Positions 12,827 through 25,420 of a stretch of DNA of 64,000 nucleotides are shown here, one piece after another (the stretch's first letter is position 1; each line of letters starts with the position of its first letter). Under the pieces are notes generated by a model. It ran no database searches and had not been told where the DNA came from. It saw only the letters and a list, made by a program, of their open reading frames with translations. Both the position numbers and the translations under genes were made by a program. The DNA lies in assembly GCF_024679095.1 (NCBI RefSeq), contig NC_066571.1, forward strand, positions 8,556,638 to 8,620,637, written 5' to 3'. Origin of the DNA: Eriocheir sinensis (Eukaryota; Arthropoda; Malacostraca; Decapoda; Varunidae).

Positions 12827-12829
<3 letters not shown>

Positions 12830-12849
12830 GTATTAAATGAAGAAAAAGC

Positions 12850-13867
12850 GGAAGAGACGGAAAGGCTTAGTTCCAAGGGTTGCGTGAGGACAGAACCGCG
12901 TGACTCCTGCCCGCCAGCCCACAACACCTGCCGCCGCCGCCGCCCGCCAGGTGCAGCACTTCCTCGTTAGCACAGTTGTGGCGCAGTGAGGTTCGCGCCG
13001 CGGAGGTGGAGGAGGAGGAGGGGAGAGCAGTGAAGGGTGATAGAGAGAAAGAGAGGAGAGTGGGGAAAAGGGCAAAGGAAGAGAGGAAGGGAGGTAAGGG
13101 ACAGGCGCACGGACGGAGGAGAGGAGGGGGAGGAGGAGGGGGATGCAGGTGCGATGGTGCCAACTTTAGGGGGGTGAGGGGTGGCAAGTGCGGTGCCAGA
13201 GCCATCAGTTCCCCTCGCACAGCTGCCAAGGTGCCACGCTTACGCCGCTGCCCCGCTGACCGCCGCTCCCGAAGACTGGCGCCAGAGTCCCGCCGCCATT
13301 CCTCGAGAAGAGCCACAGTGATGTGTTGAGAGAGTGACGCCTCGCTGGTGAGGGAGTGATTCCCCGCGAGTGTCCTCCTGGCGGGGCTGCGACAGGAAGG
13401 GCGTGAACTGCCCGACGGGGAAGTGGATCTGAAGGAAGGAACGGTTGACTCAGGTTGACTAGTGCCTCGCCGCCCTCACCAAGCACGTGATCCCAGTGAC
13501 AACATCAGAAGTGGTGCCATACCCCCGTCTCCCTCCCCCCCCTCACAGCTGTCCCACCCTCCCGTGCAGGACCTAAAATAGTGAGTGTCGCTTTATGCGT
13601 GGCATCGCTCGGGGTGCCAAGACTCTGCCACCTGCTGCTGCTACTGCTGCCACTACTACTCACTGACACTTGAGCACCTGCTGGAGTAGTGACATTTGAC
13701 GCGCCTGTCCTGCACACCTGCCGGGGGGAGCTGCGGGGCGCGCCTACACCTGCAGCATGTAGGCGCGGCCGATGTTGTCGGTGCTGTTCGTGTGTCGCTC
13801 GCTACTGACAGGGAGGGACCATGTGAGCGGCGGGCCGGGGGTGGCGTGCGGCGCCCCTGCTGCCGCC
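12850..13867 (+). promoter_or_regulatory. GC-rich, CpG-rich region upstream of the SASH-family gene
   Basis: Base composition changes sharply here from AT/repeat sequence to CpG-rich sequence, leading to an ATG in a near-perfect Kozak context (GCCGCCATGG) at 13868. It probably contains the promoter and 5' UTR. I cannot place the transcription start and see no convincing TATA box. The high CpG content also creates spurious open frames on both strands. Confidence 0.5.
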
Positions 13868-15680
13868 ATGGAGTCCTCGCATGACGCCCACCGCTGCCGC
13901 CACTCTCCGGAGGACGGTGGTGGCGGCGGCGGCGGCGGTGGTGGTGATGATGACGCAGCCGAGGACGAACGACGAGCCTCCCGCCCACTCAGCCTCTCCA
14001 CCCCGCCTACAAGTACTTCCTCCTCCACCCCCGACCCTGGCGACGCGCTCTCGCCCAGCCCGCGTGACGCCACACCCGACCAGAGTACACCTGAGCCTGA
14101 CGCCACACCTGAGTGCCACACACCTGATTCTGATGCCACTCCTAAGTGCCACACACCTGACTCGGGCGCCACCACAACGTCTCACACACCTGTCCCTTAC
14201 GCCATACCTGAAGGCAGCACACCTGAGCCTAACGCTACAGCCAGGTCACGCCGCTCCACACCTGAGCCTCACCGCGCCGCCACATTATGTACACCCCGCC
14301 CGAGGCTCGCCGCGCCAGGGGCTCGGTGCGTGAAGAGGAAGAGCTCCCAGCTGAGGCAGGGGAGGGCTCGCAGGGCGCTCTTTGTGGCCACGCCCCTGCC
14401 GCCTCCGGAGCAGCCTCGCGAGCCCATTACATGCAGGTCCCAGACGGAGCCGCCCCCCAGCCCAGACATTCTGCAGGTGTCGTGGGAGTGGGAGTCCTGC
14501 CGCCACGCCTCCCTTCGTCGGCGACCCTCGCGTCGGGTTTCTTGCCGCTGGAAAAGGCCGCGAGCGACGCCGCGTCGCACCACGCTGCGAGGCGCGAGAT
14601 TCCTCAGCGGAGGTGACGGGCCGCGGGGAGACAATGGACGAGACGCGGATGGTGACGATAGGGTTGTGATGCGGCAAGTACCGAGGCAGGAAGTGGCGGG
14701 GCGGAGCACTGCAGGGCGGCACGAGGGCGGGGAGCCTCGAGACACGGGCCCCGTCCGCCTTAGAGCAAAGTCGGAATCCGCCGCGTCGTCGCGCGCTAAA
14801 TCCTTAAAAAGAAAGTGGCGACACTCCGATGTGTTCCTTCCGAAACTACTGACGGAGGCTCTGCAGCAGAGCAGAGCCGAGGAGGGCGGCGACAAAGGCA
14901 GGACTCTCCTGGAGAAGGCCAGGGAACTGCCGGGCTACATGAAGAAGATATCGCACGTGCTGTTCAAGACCAGCAAGGATGCAGACCAACCAGAGTGTGG
15001 TGCCAGGAAAGCTGGAGCCTCGACGTTCTATCTAGATGTTGGAAAACTTGCCGAAGAGCTTCCTGAAGCTGTTCTGGCGGAAGCCTCGGGTGGGGAGGCG
15101 TCCCGGGGCCCCAAAAGGCTCAGTCCCTCCCATCGCGGCAGCTTTCTGCGGCCTCGGACCCTCAACTGGAACCAAAAGTACCAACGCGCCATGCTGCAGA
15201 GCAAGACGAAGGGACCGGACATCAGTGTCACCTCCCCCGAGACGCCCTGCTCTCCCGGGGGGCCGGAGGGCGAGGATGACGCCAAGGGTGAGGAGGGCAA
15301 GGGACTGCTGGGGCGGATCTTCGGCCAGCTACGTCCCCGCTCGGGCTCCACCTCCGCCTCCGCCTCAAGGTCTCGCGTCTCCGTGAGTGCCCCGCTGCTC
15401 CACCCTTCCTTCCCCACCCCTCCCGTCACTCACGCCACCCCTGCTATCCATATCTCACTCTCCCCCGTGTTACCCATCACTCACGCCCCCCCTCCAACCC
15501 ACCACCAGCCATCAGTCACCCGCACCCCTTCCCCTTCAACAGTGCTCCTTATCGCGGCATCTCACCCTGCCAGGAACGCTTGACAGGGCAGCAGCGTGAC
15601 GTGACGTGACGTGACGCGACGCGACGCTCACTATCACTATCGTGAGGCGGCTGACAGGTGTTGGGCGTGGCGGCACATGG

Positions 15681-15729
<49 letters not shown>

Positions 15730-17406
15730 GTTGGGGGGAGGCAAAGGGGAGACTTATTTGATCTGGGGAGAGAGAGGAAACATATATATAAGGAAGGAAA
15801 GGAGAGAGAGATGAAACCCTTCCCAGGAAAGTGTTGTGCTCCCCCCACCCATTCATCTCGCTCCCCCTCTCGCGAAATCTCGATGACATTAGAAAAGGAA
15901 AATAAAAATACTTTGCACTCGTCATCCCGCCGTTTGCGAGCCGCCTCCTCCCTCGTGCAGGACGTGTTGAGGCGAGGTCGTGGGCGGCGGATGCATTGAA
16001 CGCGGCCGAGAGATGCGCGAGTCAGTATATTGATTATGTTCTAAATTTTACTGTTGTTTTGAGAGACTTATTAATTAGCAGCCGTCACACAGCCCTAGCG
16101 TGCCCCGACAGCCTGTATTTATCATGTGGCTAAAAGTTGCACTGCCTTCCCAGGTGGTGTTTATACATGACGGGGCTCGCTTGTTCCACGTCAGTCTGGA
16201 CTCGAAGGCTTTTACGGGCTATTGAAGTCAACCTGCAGACAAGGAGGAGGCAGGGGAGGCGGCTCACTGAAGGAATGGTTTGAAGGAATTCGTCGCAAAA
16301 GGAAAAGTGATGCTGTCTCTCTCTCTCCCCCTCCCCCTTTCCTTCCCCGTTGCCTATCGCGACCTTGACTTTTCTGCCGCCGCCGTTGCTGTCACGATGG
16401 AAACGCCCAGCAAAGAGCAGCTTCACTACAGATATTCGGGAGAGCTTTCCTACTTCCGTGTCTTCCCGATCAGGTGTTTAACGTCAGTTGGATGTATATA
16501 CGTAGATACCTATATGACTCCTTTGCCGGGACGAGCTATATCACCCCCCACCCCACCCCACTCCACCCCACACACACCTGATGTTTTATGTGGAATGCCT
16601 CGCCCTGTCGGTATTGTTTTCCCTTCCCCTCCACCCCTACCTCCCATATTGGTCACCGCCATGGTCTTGTCCGCCGCTGGTCGTGTCTCCCTCGAGGCTC
16701 GGCCTAAAGGGGAGTTGACGGCAAACAACCGATCAACTCCTTGCACCAGCAGGAGCCCCCGTGCAAGCTGTCTCCGTCTCTATCTGCTTTTCCGTTAAGA
16801 TGGCGGCCTTTTCAGTCATTTAGTTGTCCAATTACCTCAAGACAGCGGCAGGTGACTTCCTCTCCCTTGTCAGGCATCGATGCCCCGCTGTCTGGGTACT
16901 GCCGGCCGCTCCTCGCCTCGCCAGAATAGCTCTGTCATCGATAACTGTCATGATGGCGTTGAGAGACACTTGCGACATTGCCCTTGGGTGTGAAATATTA
17001 TACGGTGTGCCCAGTGATATTTATAAGTGTCAGGATTTATCAGGAACTAATTAAATGGTTACTGTGCAGTGTCGTGCCTCAACGCCGTGCTGCAGCCCAC
17101 ACCAACGACGCCAGATGGTCGTGTTCAGCCTCTTATGGTTGCCGATTGTCAACCCCCAAAACTGTCTCCTTTGCCCCTTTAACTGGTTTCATATATAGTT
17201 GTCGTTGAAATGGTTAACTGAATTGGTGTTTCTTGTTAATAGTTATGGGTCAGAAACCGAAAAATACGATGCTCTGAGTACGGTTATCTGGCACGTTGGC
17301 CCACACCTCACCCCGCGAAGACGTCACTGTAAACTCCAGTAGTGTCCAGCCACGGTCCAGCTCCACCTCCAGCCGGGGAGTGAAAAGGCGCAGTTTCAAC
17401 CTCAGA

Positions 17407-17438
<32 letters not shown>

Positions 17439-20400
17439 TCTTGTATATTTCCCCTATAACATTGACCTTCAACTCTGTAATGGATCGTGAAACTTTACAT
17501 AAATCACACGTTTTAATCGTTTTAATCGTCAGTTAGATCGACGCGAAAGAGCAGAGTGTGTGCGTGGCGGGTGTAGGGAGGGAGGGATGGGGGCGAGAAA
17601 CGAGAATACTAACATGGATGGGGGCGAGAAACGAGAATACTAACATGGATGGGGCGAGAAGCGAGAATACTAACATGGATGGGGCGAGAAACGAGAATAC
17701 TAACATGGATGGGGGCGAGAAACGAGAATACTAACATGGATGGGGGCGAGAAACGAGTGGATGGGGCGAGAAACGAGAATACTAACATGGATGGGGCGAG
17801 AAGCGAGAAGACTAACATGGATGGGGCGAGAAACGAGAATACTAACATGGATGGGGCGAGAAACGAGAATACTAACATGGATGGGGGCGAGAAACGAGAA
17901 TACTAACATGGATGGGGGCGAGAAACGAGAATACTAACATGGATGGGGGCGAGAAACGAGAATACTAACATGGATGGGGCGAGAAACGAGAATACTAACA
18001 TGGATGCGGGCGAGAAACGAGAATACTAACATGGATGGGGGCGAGAAACGAGAATACTAACATGGATGGGGCGAGAAACGAGAATACTAACATGGATGGG
18101 GCGAGAAACGAGAATACTAACATGGATGGGGGCGAGAAACGAGAATACTAACATGGATGCGGGCGAGAAACGAGAATACTAACATGGATGGGGGCGAGAA
18201 ACGAGAATACTAACATGGATGGGGCGAGAAACGAGAATACTAACATGGATGGGGGCGAGAAACGAGAATACTAACATGGATGGGAGAATACTAACATGGA
18301 TGGGGGCGAGAAACGAGAATACTAACATGGATGCGGGCGAGAAACGAGAATACTAACATGGATGGGGGCGAGAAACGAGAATACTAACATGGATGGGGGC
18401 GAGAAACGAGAATACTAACATGGATGGGGGCGAGAAACGAGAATACTAATATGGATGCGGGCGAGAAACGAGAATACTAACATGGATGCGGGAGGCTGCG
18501 GCGGTGTCATGTGTGTTTGAAAGGAGTAATTCAACATACAATGAGGAGAAACCTTTGAGTCTGAACCTGGCGTACCGTTCCTTAAAGGCGGAGTGTGTGA
18601 AGCCGCCATATAGCTCTGTAGTGATGCTTTGAACTTTGTGTGGCTTAACTATGCGCAATGCTGAGTGTGCTGAATGCTGAGGTGATGCTGCTGGTAACAC
18701 TTCTACGTATGTGATTCACGAGGCTGACTCATAATGCTGTACTATTTCATTCTTCTGTAATTCCTTCATTTATTTCTTTCTTTCGTCATTCCTTTCCTTC
18801 CTTCCATCCGTCTTTATTTACATCCATTCTTCCTTCTCTCCTTCCTTCTCTCCATCCATTCTTCCTTCACTCCTTCCTCCTCTCCATCCATTCTTCCTTC
18901 ACTCCTTCCTCCTCTCCATCCATTCTTCCTTCCCCCCTTCCTTCTCTCCTTCTCTCTTCCTTACTGTGTTCCTTTTTCAATCGGATGTTGCGCCGACTAA
19001 ACGAAACTTTCCAACTTTCCAATCTTTTCCATACGTTTCCCTGTGTGCTGACTTTGGCTGTGTGCTGATGGTTGTCTTTTTGTTCCAGAGTCGCAGCAGC
19101 ATGAGTGGCGGAAGCGAGGATGGCCAATCTCCCTCCCACTCATCAGACTACGAGGAACAGGACGAGGCGGAGGTCAGCACATCTCCCTTTAACTAGCGTT
19201 TGTTTCCTGTTGAATATTTATCACGGAGGAACAGTGTCAGGTCTTGGGATATTCATGATGTGCGTGGGAAAGCTCGTTATGGCGGGAAACACGGCATTTT
19301 TAGCTAGATAAGTGGAAAATGAAATATAGATAGATAGATTTGTAGTTAGATAGGTGGAAAATGAAATATGGATAGATAGATAGATAGATTTGTAGCTAGA
19401 TAAGTGGAAAATGAAATATAGATAGATAGATAGATAGATTTGTAGTTAGATAGGTGGAAAATGAAATATAGATAGATAGATTTGTAGTTAGATAAGTGGA
19501 AAATGAAATATAGATAGATAGATAGATAGATTTGTAGCTAGATAAGTGGAAAATGAAATATAGATAGATAGATTTGTAGTTAGATAAGTGGAAAATGAAA
19601 TATAGATAGATAGATAGATAGATTTGTAGCTAGATAATTGGAAAATGAAATATGGATAGATAGATAGATTTGTAGCTAGATAAGTGGAAAATGAAATATA
19701 GATAGATAGATAGATAGATTTGTAACTAGATAAGTGGAAAATGAAATATTGATAGATAGATAGACATATTTGTAGCTAGATAAGTGGAAAATGAAATATA
19801 GATAGATAGATAGACATATTTGTAGCTAGATAAGTGGAAAATGAAATATTGATAGATAGATAGACATATTTGTAGCTAGATAAGTGGAAAATGAAATATA
19901 GATAGATAGATAGATAGATTTGTAGCTAGATAATTGGAAAATGAAATATGGATAGACAGATAGACATATTTGTAGCTCAAGGGAACAAAAAAAGGAAACA
20001 ATAATAAAAAAAAGCCTGCTACTTGCTGCCCCTGAATTAGATAGATAGATAGATGAGTATGTAAGCAGATGATAAATGGTTTGATAGATAGATTTCACAA
20101 GTTTCATTAATTACATGATATTGCTTACCGGGGCAGGGATATAGAAGACCAGATAGTTTTTTTTTTATTTATTTATTATTATTTTTATTTTACAGCTAAG
20201 GAGACAGTTCAAGGGCGTAAAGAAAAATATAAAAAAAAGCCCACTACTTACTCCTCCTGACATGAATTCCTATGTATGATACCTTGCAAAATGATGTTAT
20301 GGATACCCTGTCTCTGTCACCTAAACAAACACGGCTAATGAATTAATTAATCATATATTTGACGGAAACCTTGCACTGTACTGTTATGTGGTGAAGGTTA

Positions 20401-23130
20401 GTCAGAGGGGCATATCAGCTAATCTATTTTGGCCTGACAGTGTGGTAGATAAATGCCTTACAATGCGTTATGTAGGAAACGTTAATCAAAGGTTCGTGTC
20501 CCAGCTCAACAAACACTACCTGACACTTCCAATGCTTACAGTGTGGTAGGTAAATGCCTTACAGTATGATGTGTAGCAAAGGTTAGTCAAAGGCTTGTGT
20601 CTCAGCTCAACAAACACTACCTGACACTTTCAATGCTTACAGTGTGGTAGATAAATGCCTCACAGTGTGGTGTGTAGCAAAGGTTAGTCAGAAGCTTGTC
20701 TCGGCTCAACAAACTCGGCCTCACACATCTAAGACACGGTGTGATAGACAAATGCCTTACAGTGTCTTGTGTAGGAAAATTTAGTCAGGTTTTCCTCTCA
20801 TCTCCACAAACTTTACCTCACACGCCCTTCTCCCTCAGAGGACTGGCTCAGCCTCCCTGGTGGGACGCATGCGAGGCCTCCGCCGGGACATGCAGAAGAA
20901 GATCTCTCGCCTGAAGAGTCCACGGGGCAGCACCTCCAGCTCCCCAGGCCCCCTTGGTGCCATGGAGCGGCCTGGAGCATCCCTCTCAACCCCTGGGACG
21001 ACTCCTCACACCACAGCTGCCTCCTGTGAGAGCATCCCCACAGCAGCCCCGCCAGGTGAGGAAGGGACAGTTTTGTAAACGACTTTTGTGTCACCGTCAC
21101 AATAGTTGTGAGTCACCAGCATCATAGTCATCCTACACTGCAGTCACTGTTGTCATCATCAGCCACTTGTTCATCATCCTTTTATCATTAACATTTCCAT
21201 CACTTTCAGTTATTTTCACAACCACCATAATCATCATTCCCATCATCATCATCATCATCATCAGTGCTGCTATGTTTTTTTATGTTTTTTCAATCCTCAA
21301 TATCAATATGCATGATTTGATTTTCTAGCCCATTAAATCTAATAGATAATAATATCAGTGATCAGACAGCAGTCAGGAACTGTTTAATAATGATAGTACT
21401 TAATCTGAATTGTTCAATGTTGATGAGAAAATCCCATTGAGTGTCGCAGCCAACTAACCCATGCCTGGTGGTTACAGCCGTGCCACCCTCAGGAAGCAAC
21501 CGCTCTTCCCTGTCAGGGGAGGATGCCGAGCCCTACACGGGGCCCTTCATCGGCCGGGCACGGGCCTTGGTGGACTATCAGCCCTCGCCCTATGACAGGG
21601 ACGCACTCAAGTTCAAGGTGAGGGAAAAAGAAGGGAACGTAGCTACAGTGCTACGTATCTTAGTTGCATAAATCAGTGTTGACAGGTTTGAGTTTTATAA
21701 ACCAACAGACTCCTTTATCTGTGCTTCTCATTCAGTTCCTGTATCATGTGTCATTTCTATATATTAAAAGATGAAACACCACTGTCAGTCTCATATAGTA
21801 ATACAGTAATACCACTTCAGTACCAGACTAAATTTTAGAGCTCTGTACAGAGAGCTCTTACTAGTGAGCCTCATACACAACCTGCCTTCTGACCCCACAG
21901 AAGGGAGACACCATCAACCTCATTGCCAAGAACCCATCTGGTCTGTGGAAGGGCTGTGTGGATGGCAGAGTTGGGCATTTCAAGTTTATCCTGGTGGAGG
22001 AGGAGGTGGAGCGTCCTGTCCGCAAGAGCCGTGCCAGAAGGGGCACCACACCACGCCGGGGTCGCTCCCGCACCCTGGAGGAGCTGCTCAACCGCCTACA
22101 CCTCGGCCACCTCATCCAGGTAAGGGATCATGTTGCTTCTCCTCATCCCATGCAGACCACATGACATAAAAGTAAGAACACCTTTTTTCAGACTTTAACA
22201 TGATCGGATATAAAAATTATCCAAATATTGTGAGAAGGAACACTGATAAGTTCTTACTACACATATTAATTTTGCAATTGTGGTAGTATTATAGTTCTGT
22301 GATGTGCAGCTGAATGTTGACAAACTCCCAGAAAACTCTAACCTAATGAACTCTCTTGACAGGTGTTTATGCTCAATGGGTATGAAGACTTGGATCAGTT
22401 CCGAGACCTGGAGAAGGCCGACCTGGACTGTTTGGGCATCACAGACCCGGAGACATGTGCCAAGTTGTTGACGGCTGTGGCTCTGCTCCACGACGCAGAC
22501 TCTGAGCCTGAGCCAGACCTCCCGGAGACCCTGGAGACCACTGAGGTGGCCCTGCGGCGGGGTGACCATGGCCGCGACTCAGGCTGCTACACTGACCACC
22601 GCTGCTCCACCCAGCCACCCAGCGTCCTTGACGAGAACAACCTCGACACCCGGCAGTCTACTCCCTCCACAGACACCTCCTCCGGCTACCACTCCCGAGG
22701 CCCCTTCAACATCTCTGTGGGAGAGGCCAGCCAGTCCACGAGGGATGATGCTCATGGCTCAGCCCTAGATTCCCCTCCCTCCGAGGCCACCACCACCACC
22801 AGCGGCACCGCCACCCTTCCCTCCAGCACATCCGAGTCCCACTCATACCGTGCCCACCCGGCCACCGTCCTCCCAGGCAGCCCTCATACCCAGGCCCGCC
22901 ATGCCCACCACCAGGGGGACCCCAGGGTGAGGCAAGACCCAGAGGTTGACTACGAGGCCAAGTTTGTGACGGCACGCAGTGTGTTTGAGAAAGAGGTGGT
23001 GCGTCGGGAGGTGCCCGTGTCTGTCCGGGGGCAGAAGCGCAGCACAGACTCCCAACAGGCAGCAGGGGGCGAGGCAGAGCAGGCAGGGAGCAGTGAGGCT
23101 GATGGAGAGGCAGCAGAGTTGCCACCATGA
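13868..23130 (+). CDS. SASH/SLY-family adaptor protein (SH3 and SAM domains), six exons
   Basis: Exons: 13868-15382, 19089-19172, 20839-21055, 21478-21617, 21901-22119 and 22363-23130 (stop TGA). All introns are GT-AG and the phases join to 980 codons. The start is the ATG in GCCGCCATGG; an upstream in-frame ATG at 13772 has a poorer context. The N-terminal 505 residues are one low-complexity exon, with poly-Gly at about 17-27 and Thr-Pro-rich repeats at about 71-135. Exons 2-3 carry Ser-rich and basic sequence (SLVGRM, MQKKIS) resembling the SLY region before the SH3 of SASH1/SASH3. The SH3 spans about 630-685 (ALVDYQPSPYD, GLWKG). The SAM spans about 709-771 (LEELLNRLHL, ADLDCLGI). The family acts as cytoplasmic or nuclear scaffolds; SASH1 is reported in TLR4-TRAF6 signalling. 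There is one SAM, whereas vertebrate SASH1 has two. The family call is strong. The exon 1 donor (CTCC|GTGAGT) is the least certain junction. Confidence 0.87.
15684..15727 (+). repeat. (GT)n microsatellite
   Basis: Pure GT run of about 44 bp in intron 1 of the SASH-family gene. Confidence 0.95.
17586..18490 (+). repeat. Minisatellite, 30/31-bp unit, about 29 copies
   Basis: The unit is GGATGGGG(G)CGAGAAACGAG followed by AATACTAACAT. Copies differ mostly by one G in the G-run (30 or 31 bp) or by GATGCGGGC. Two units are truncated, near 17755 and 18285. The array lies in intron 1 of the SASH-family gene, about 600 bp before the exon 2 acceptor. Each full unit contains TACTAAC, the yeast branch-point consensus. 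Confidence 0.95.
19299..19976 (+). repeat. Tandem repeat with embedded (GATA)n, unit about 45-65 bp
   Basis: Units read TTTGTAGCTAGATAAGTGG, AAAATGAAATAT and then a variable number of GATA repeats. About 12 units lie in intron 2 of the SASH-family gene. Unit length varies because the GATA run expands and contracts. Confidence 0.92.
19977..20042 (+). repeat. Interspersed A-rich repeat (CAAGGGCAC/GCCCGCTACT family)
   Basis: CAAGGGAACAAAAAAAGG followed by AAAAAAGCCTGCTACTTGCTG. It matches other copies at 20158-20262, 25529-25612, 27199-27312, 27469-27560 and 29686-29757. I cannot assign it to a named class. Confidence 0.6.
20158..20262 (+). repeat. Interspersed A-rich repeat, second copy
   Basis: T/A-rich lead, then TTTTACAGCTAAGGAGACAG, TTCAAGGGCG and AAAAAGCCCACTACTTACTC. 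Same family as the copy just upstream and those in CFAP58. Confidence 0.6.
20430..20815 (+). repeat. Tandem repeat, unit about 100 bp
   Basis: The phrase GTGTGGTAGATAAATGCCTT recurs at about 20441, 20540 and 20642, with a diverged form at about 20736. Each is followed by GCAAAGGTTAGTCAAAGGCT and CAGCTCAACAAACACTACCT. The array ends within 25 bases of the exon 3 acceptor at 20838, so its last unit appears to supply the polypyrimidine tract. Confidence 0.85.
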
Positions 23131-24083
23131 GCCACCATGCATCTGGCCAGGACCGAGTTGTTACTCCTAGCACTAGCGTAGCAACATGAGAATCACTGTT
23201 CATGTGATGCCCTTCCTTCCTCACTAGAGTTTGGAGTCACTGTACAAGTAAATTTATCCTGGGACCCAGCGAGACGGTTCCAACACAGAATACCTCCTCA
23301 TTGTTGACTGATGATCAATTTAAGTATTCTTTGACATTTTTTATTTCTCAGTGTTCCATAGTGCAGGTTGATGCATGTTACAAAATTTAAAGTGACATAT
23401 GGAAAGGATTCAAGTATAAATATAACACCATAAGTAACGAACCTGGGCTAAACAACATTGTATTTAACTGTGTTGCACGTCAACCCTTGTCAGCTAGTTT
23501 TTGCCTAGGTAAGAGGGGAGAGTGACCGTGGTTTTAGTGAGCGGAGCGAGGAGCGCTGAGCTGGCCAGGCACAAGCTCCTTCCTCAGAAGTTCCTGAGTT
23601 GGGGAGTGGCTGGCAGGTGGGGGATGCAGCCAACTTTTATAGCTTGTCTTTCACTTATATCTTAACACAGTTATATATGATACCATATCATTTTATATAT
23701 AGTAATAGGATGATCCAATATGTAATTGATGCTGTACTTGTGAGAATCAACACTTGCTCCGCGGCACGTGGAACTTGTGGGAATTCTTGTGAAAGTCAAT
23801 CAAATTCTTCCTCTTAATAGTTTTAAGAAAATTTAATTTATGCAAACTTTACTTAAACACTATATGTAAGATATACAGTATTAATTAATTGATTCTTAGA
23901 AATATTGTATTGAGATCAAAATTGTCTACGTTAGAGTATTGTGAAGTAGTGTAGGAGGAGAAATCTCTGGGTGACGACGCGAGTCACGTCCTAAGTTCTC
24001 CCTTTGTGGCAGCAGGATCATCAGTCCTCGGTTATAATGATGCCAAGTTGTGATACTAAAGAGCCTGTGTTCCAGCGCCGCCT

Positions 24084-24120
24084 GGCGGGTGGCGGGGCGG
24101 GGCGGGGCGGGGCGCGGCGG
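24084..24120 (+). promoter_or_regulatory. GGGGCGG repeat (Sp1-type boxes or G-quadruplex candidate)
   Basis: Four successive GGGGCGGGGC-type units next to GCGGCCGCC. The G-runs could form a quadruplex, or bind Sp/KLF factors. Its position between the SASH-family stop codon and unassigned sequence gives it no obvious target gene. Confidence 0.35.
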
Positions 24121-24219
24121 CCGCCCCCACATGTTCACTGTGACGTGTCCGGCTGTGTTATCTAACGTGTCAACAGTAACTTTCTGATGCCAAGATTTAG
24201 CAATTATGTGCACTGGTTT

Positions 24220-24324
<105 letters not shown>

Positions 24325-24779
24325 TACATAACCATTATCAAAATTATTTTTTTACATTATCTTGAATGTATCTTTTTTTTTGTTTGACAGTGTTGTGTAC
24401 TTGATACACATTGATATTGTAGGTTGAGTTCAGTCTCATCCTTACCCTGCAAGGGCAGAGGATTTTATTTCATCTAAACTTTTTTTTGGTAATATGTACA
24501 CTTTGGTTCGGGGCCGAGCAGGCTCCCGGTGTTGATAATGATAAAGATGCGCTTCCCACAAGGTCACATCATATGTTCCTCCAGCTCTTTATTCCAAAAA
24601 ACTTAAGAAGTTTTACTCTTCCAACTTTTGTATTGTACAGATGTCATCATTATTTGTATATAGTATATATTATAGTTAGAAGTAAATTTGTGTATTTGCT
24701 TATCCCTTTTAAACCGAAGAGAAATGTGGATAATTTTATAGATTCATTTCTGAAACTTGCTGCTGATATTCCAAAGACA

Positions 24780-24885
24780 AACACAAAGCAACATAGCCAA
24801 GCGCTGCGGGGAGTCAGTCAGCGGATCGACGTCAGCACCTCGAGGGTCACGCACGCCAGCCTGAGCCTCGATATCCTGTCAGGTA
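24780..24885 (+). other. Unassigned GC-rich patch ending in a donor-like site
   Basis: A GC-rich island in AT-rich surroundings. It ends CTGTCAG|GTAAGC, a near-perfect 5' splice site, at about 24882. The in-frame translation has no recognised motif. It could be an untranslated first exon, part of an unrecognised transcript, or chance. I found no partner acceptor. Confidence 0.2.
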
Positions 24886-25281
24886 AGCAGTTATATGTAT
24901 TTTTTTTTGCGTATACAAGTAACATCAAGGTTGGCGATGAACTCCTCATTCCACCGTTGTATCTCATAGCCGAGGCGGGGTATTAGGCAGACACACCACG
25001 CATAGGCTACACGTGTTACCGCAGACCGAATGTTGTGTTGCCTCCCTATAGTCTTACCGCCATTAGTCACCCGGAGTTATCGTATGGTCAACTAGGTATG
25101 GCTGTTTCTTTAGGCGGATCGTCATGGTTATATATTTACTCAACACATGAAAGAAACGCGTCATTACCTGAAGGCTGCCTCGTGGTGATGGCATCGTGGT
25201 ATCAGGCATGATTTGAGAAGGCAGTGAGGCACCTTCTTAGATCATGGTATCAAGTGCCGTAAGATATGTACTACGTAATAG

Positions 25282-25420
25282 AGGCTGTGCTGTGTTTTAT
25301 TGAGGAATATGTCTAACCTCTTAGGCATTTTTTTATACACTCCGGACGTAAGAGAGGCTGTGCTGTGTTCTACTGAGGAATATATCTAACCTCTTAGGCA
25401 TTTTTTATATTCTCCAGGTT
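25282..25420 (+). repeat. Tandem duplication, about 80 bp
   Basis: GAGGCTGTGCTGTGTT, ACTGAGGAATAT and CTAACCTCTTAGGCATTTTT occur twice in succession. Confidence 0.85.

Larger units (their letters stand above)
15383..19088 (+). other. Intron 1 of the SASH-family gene
   Basis: This 3.7 kb intron holds a (GT)n run, a (CA)n run at about 17407-17433, a minisatellite (17586-18490) and TTCC-rich simple sequence at about 18780-18950. The remainder shows short unrelated open frames. I recognise no gene inside it. Confidence 0.7.

Noticed and set aside
14269..14895. Minus-strand 208-codon frame opposite SASH exon 1
   Set aside because: GC-rich shadow frame; the plus strand carries the spliced gene with a Kozak start and continues in frame into exon 2.
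17609..17909. Open frames across the minisatellite on both strands
   Set aside because: The 30-bp unit keeps frame by length alone. It lies in an intron, and both strands are open, which is typical of repeats.
24486..24986. 166-codon open frame
   Set aside because: No recognisable domain; mixed composition and no supporting acceptor. Only its GC-rich part with the donor-like site was kept, as a weak feature.
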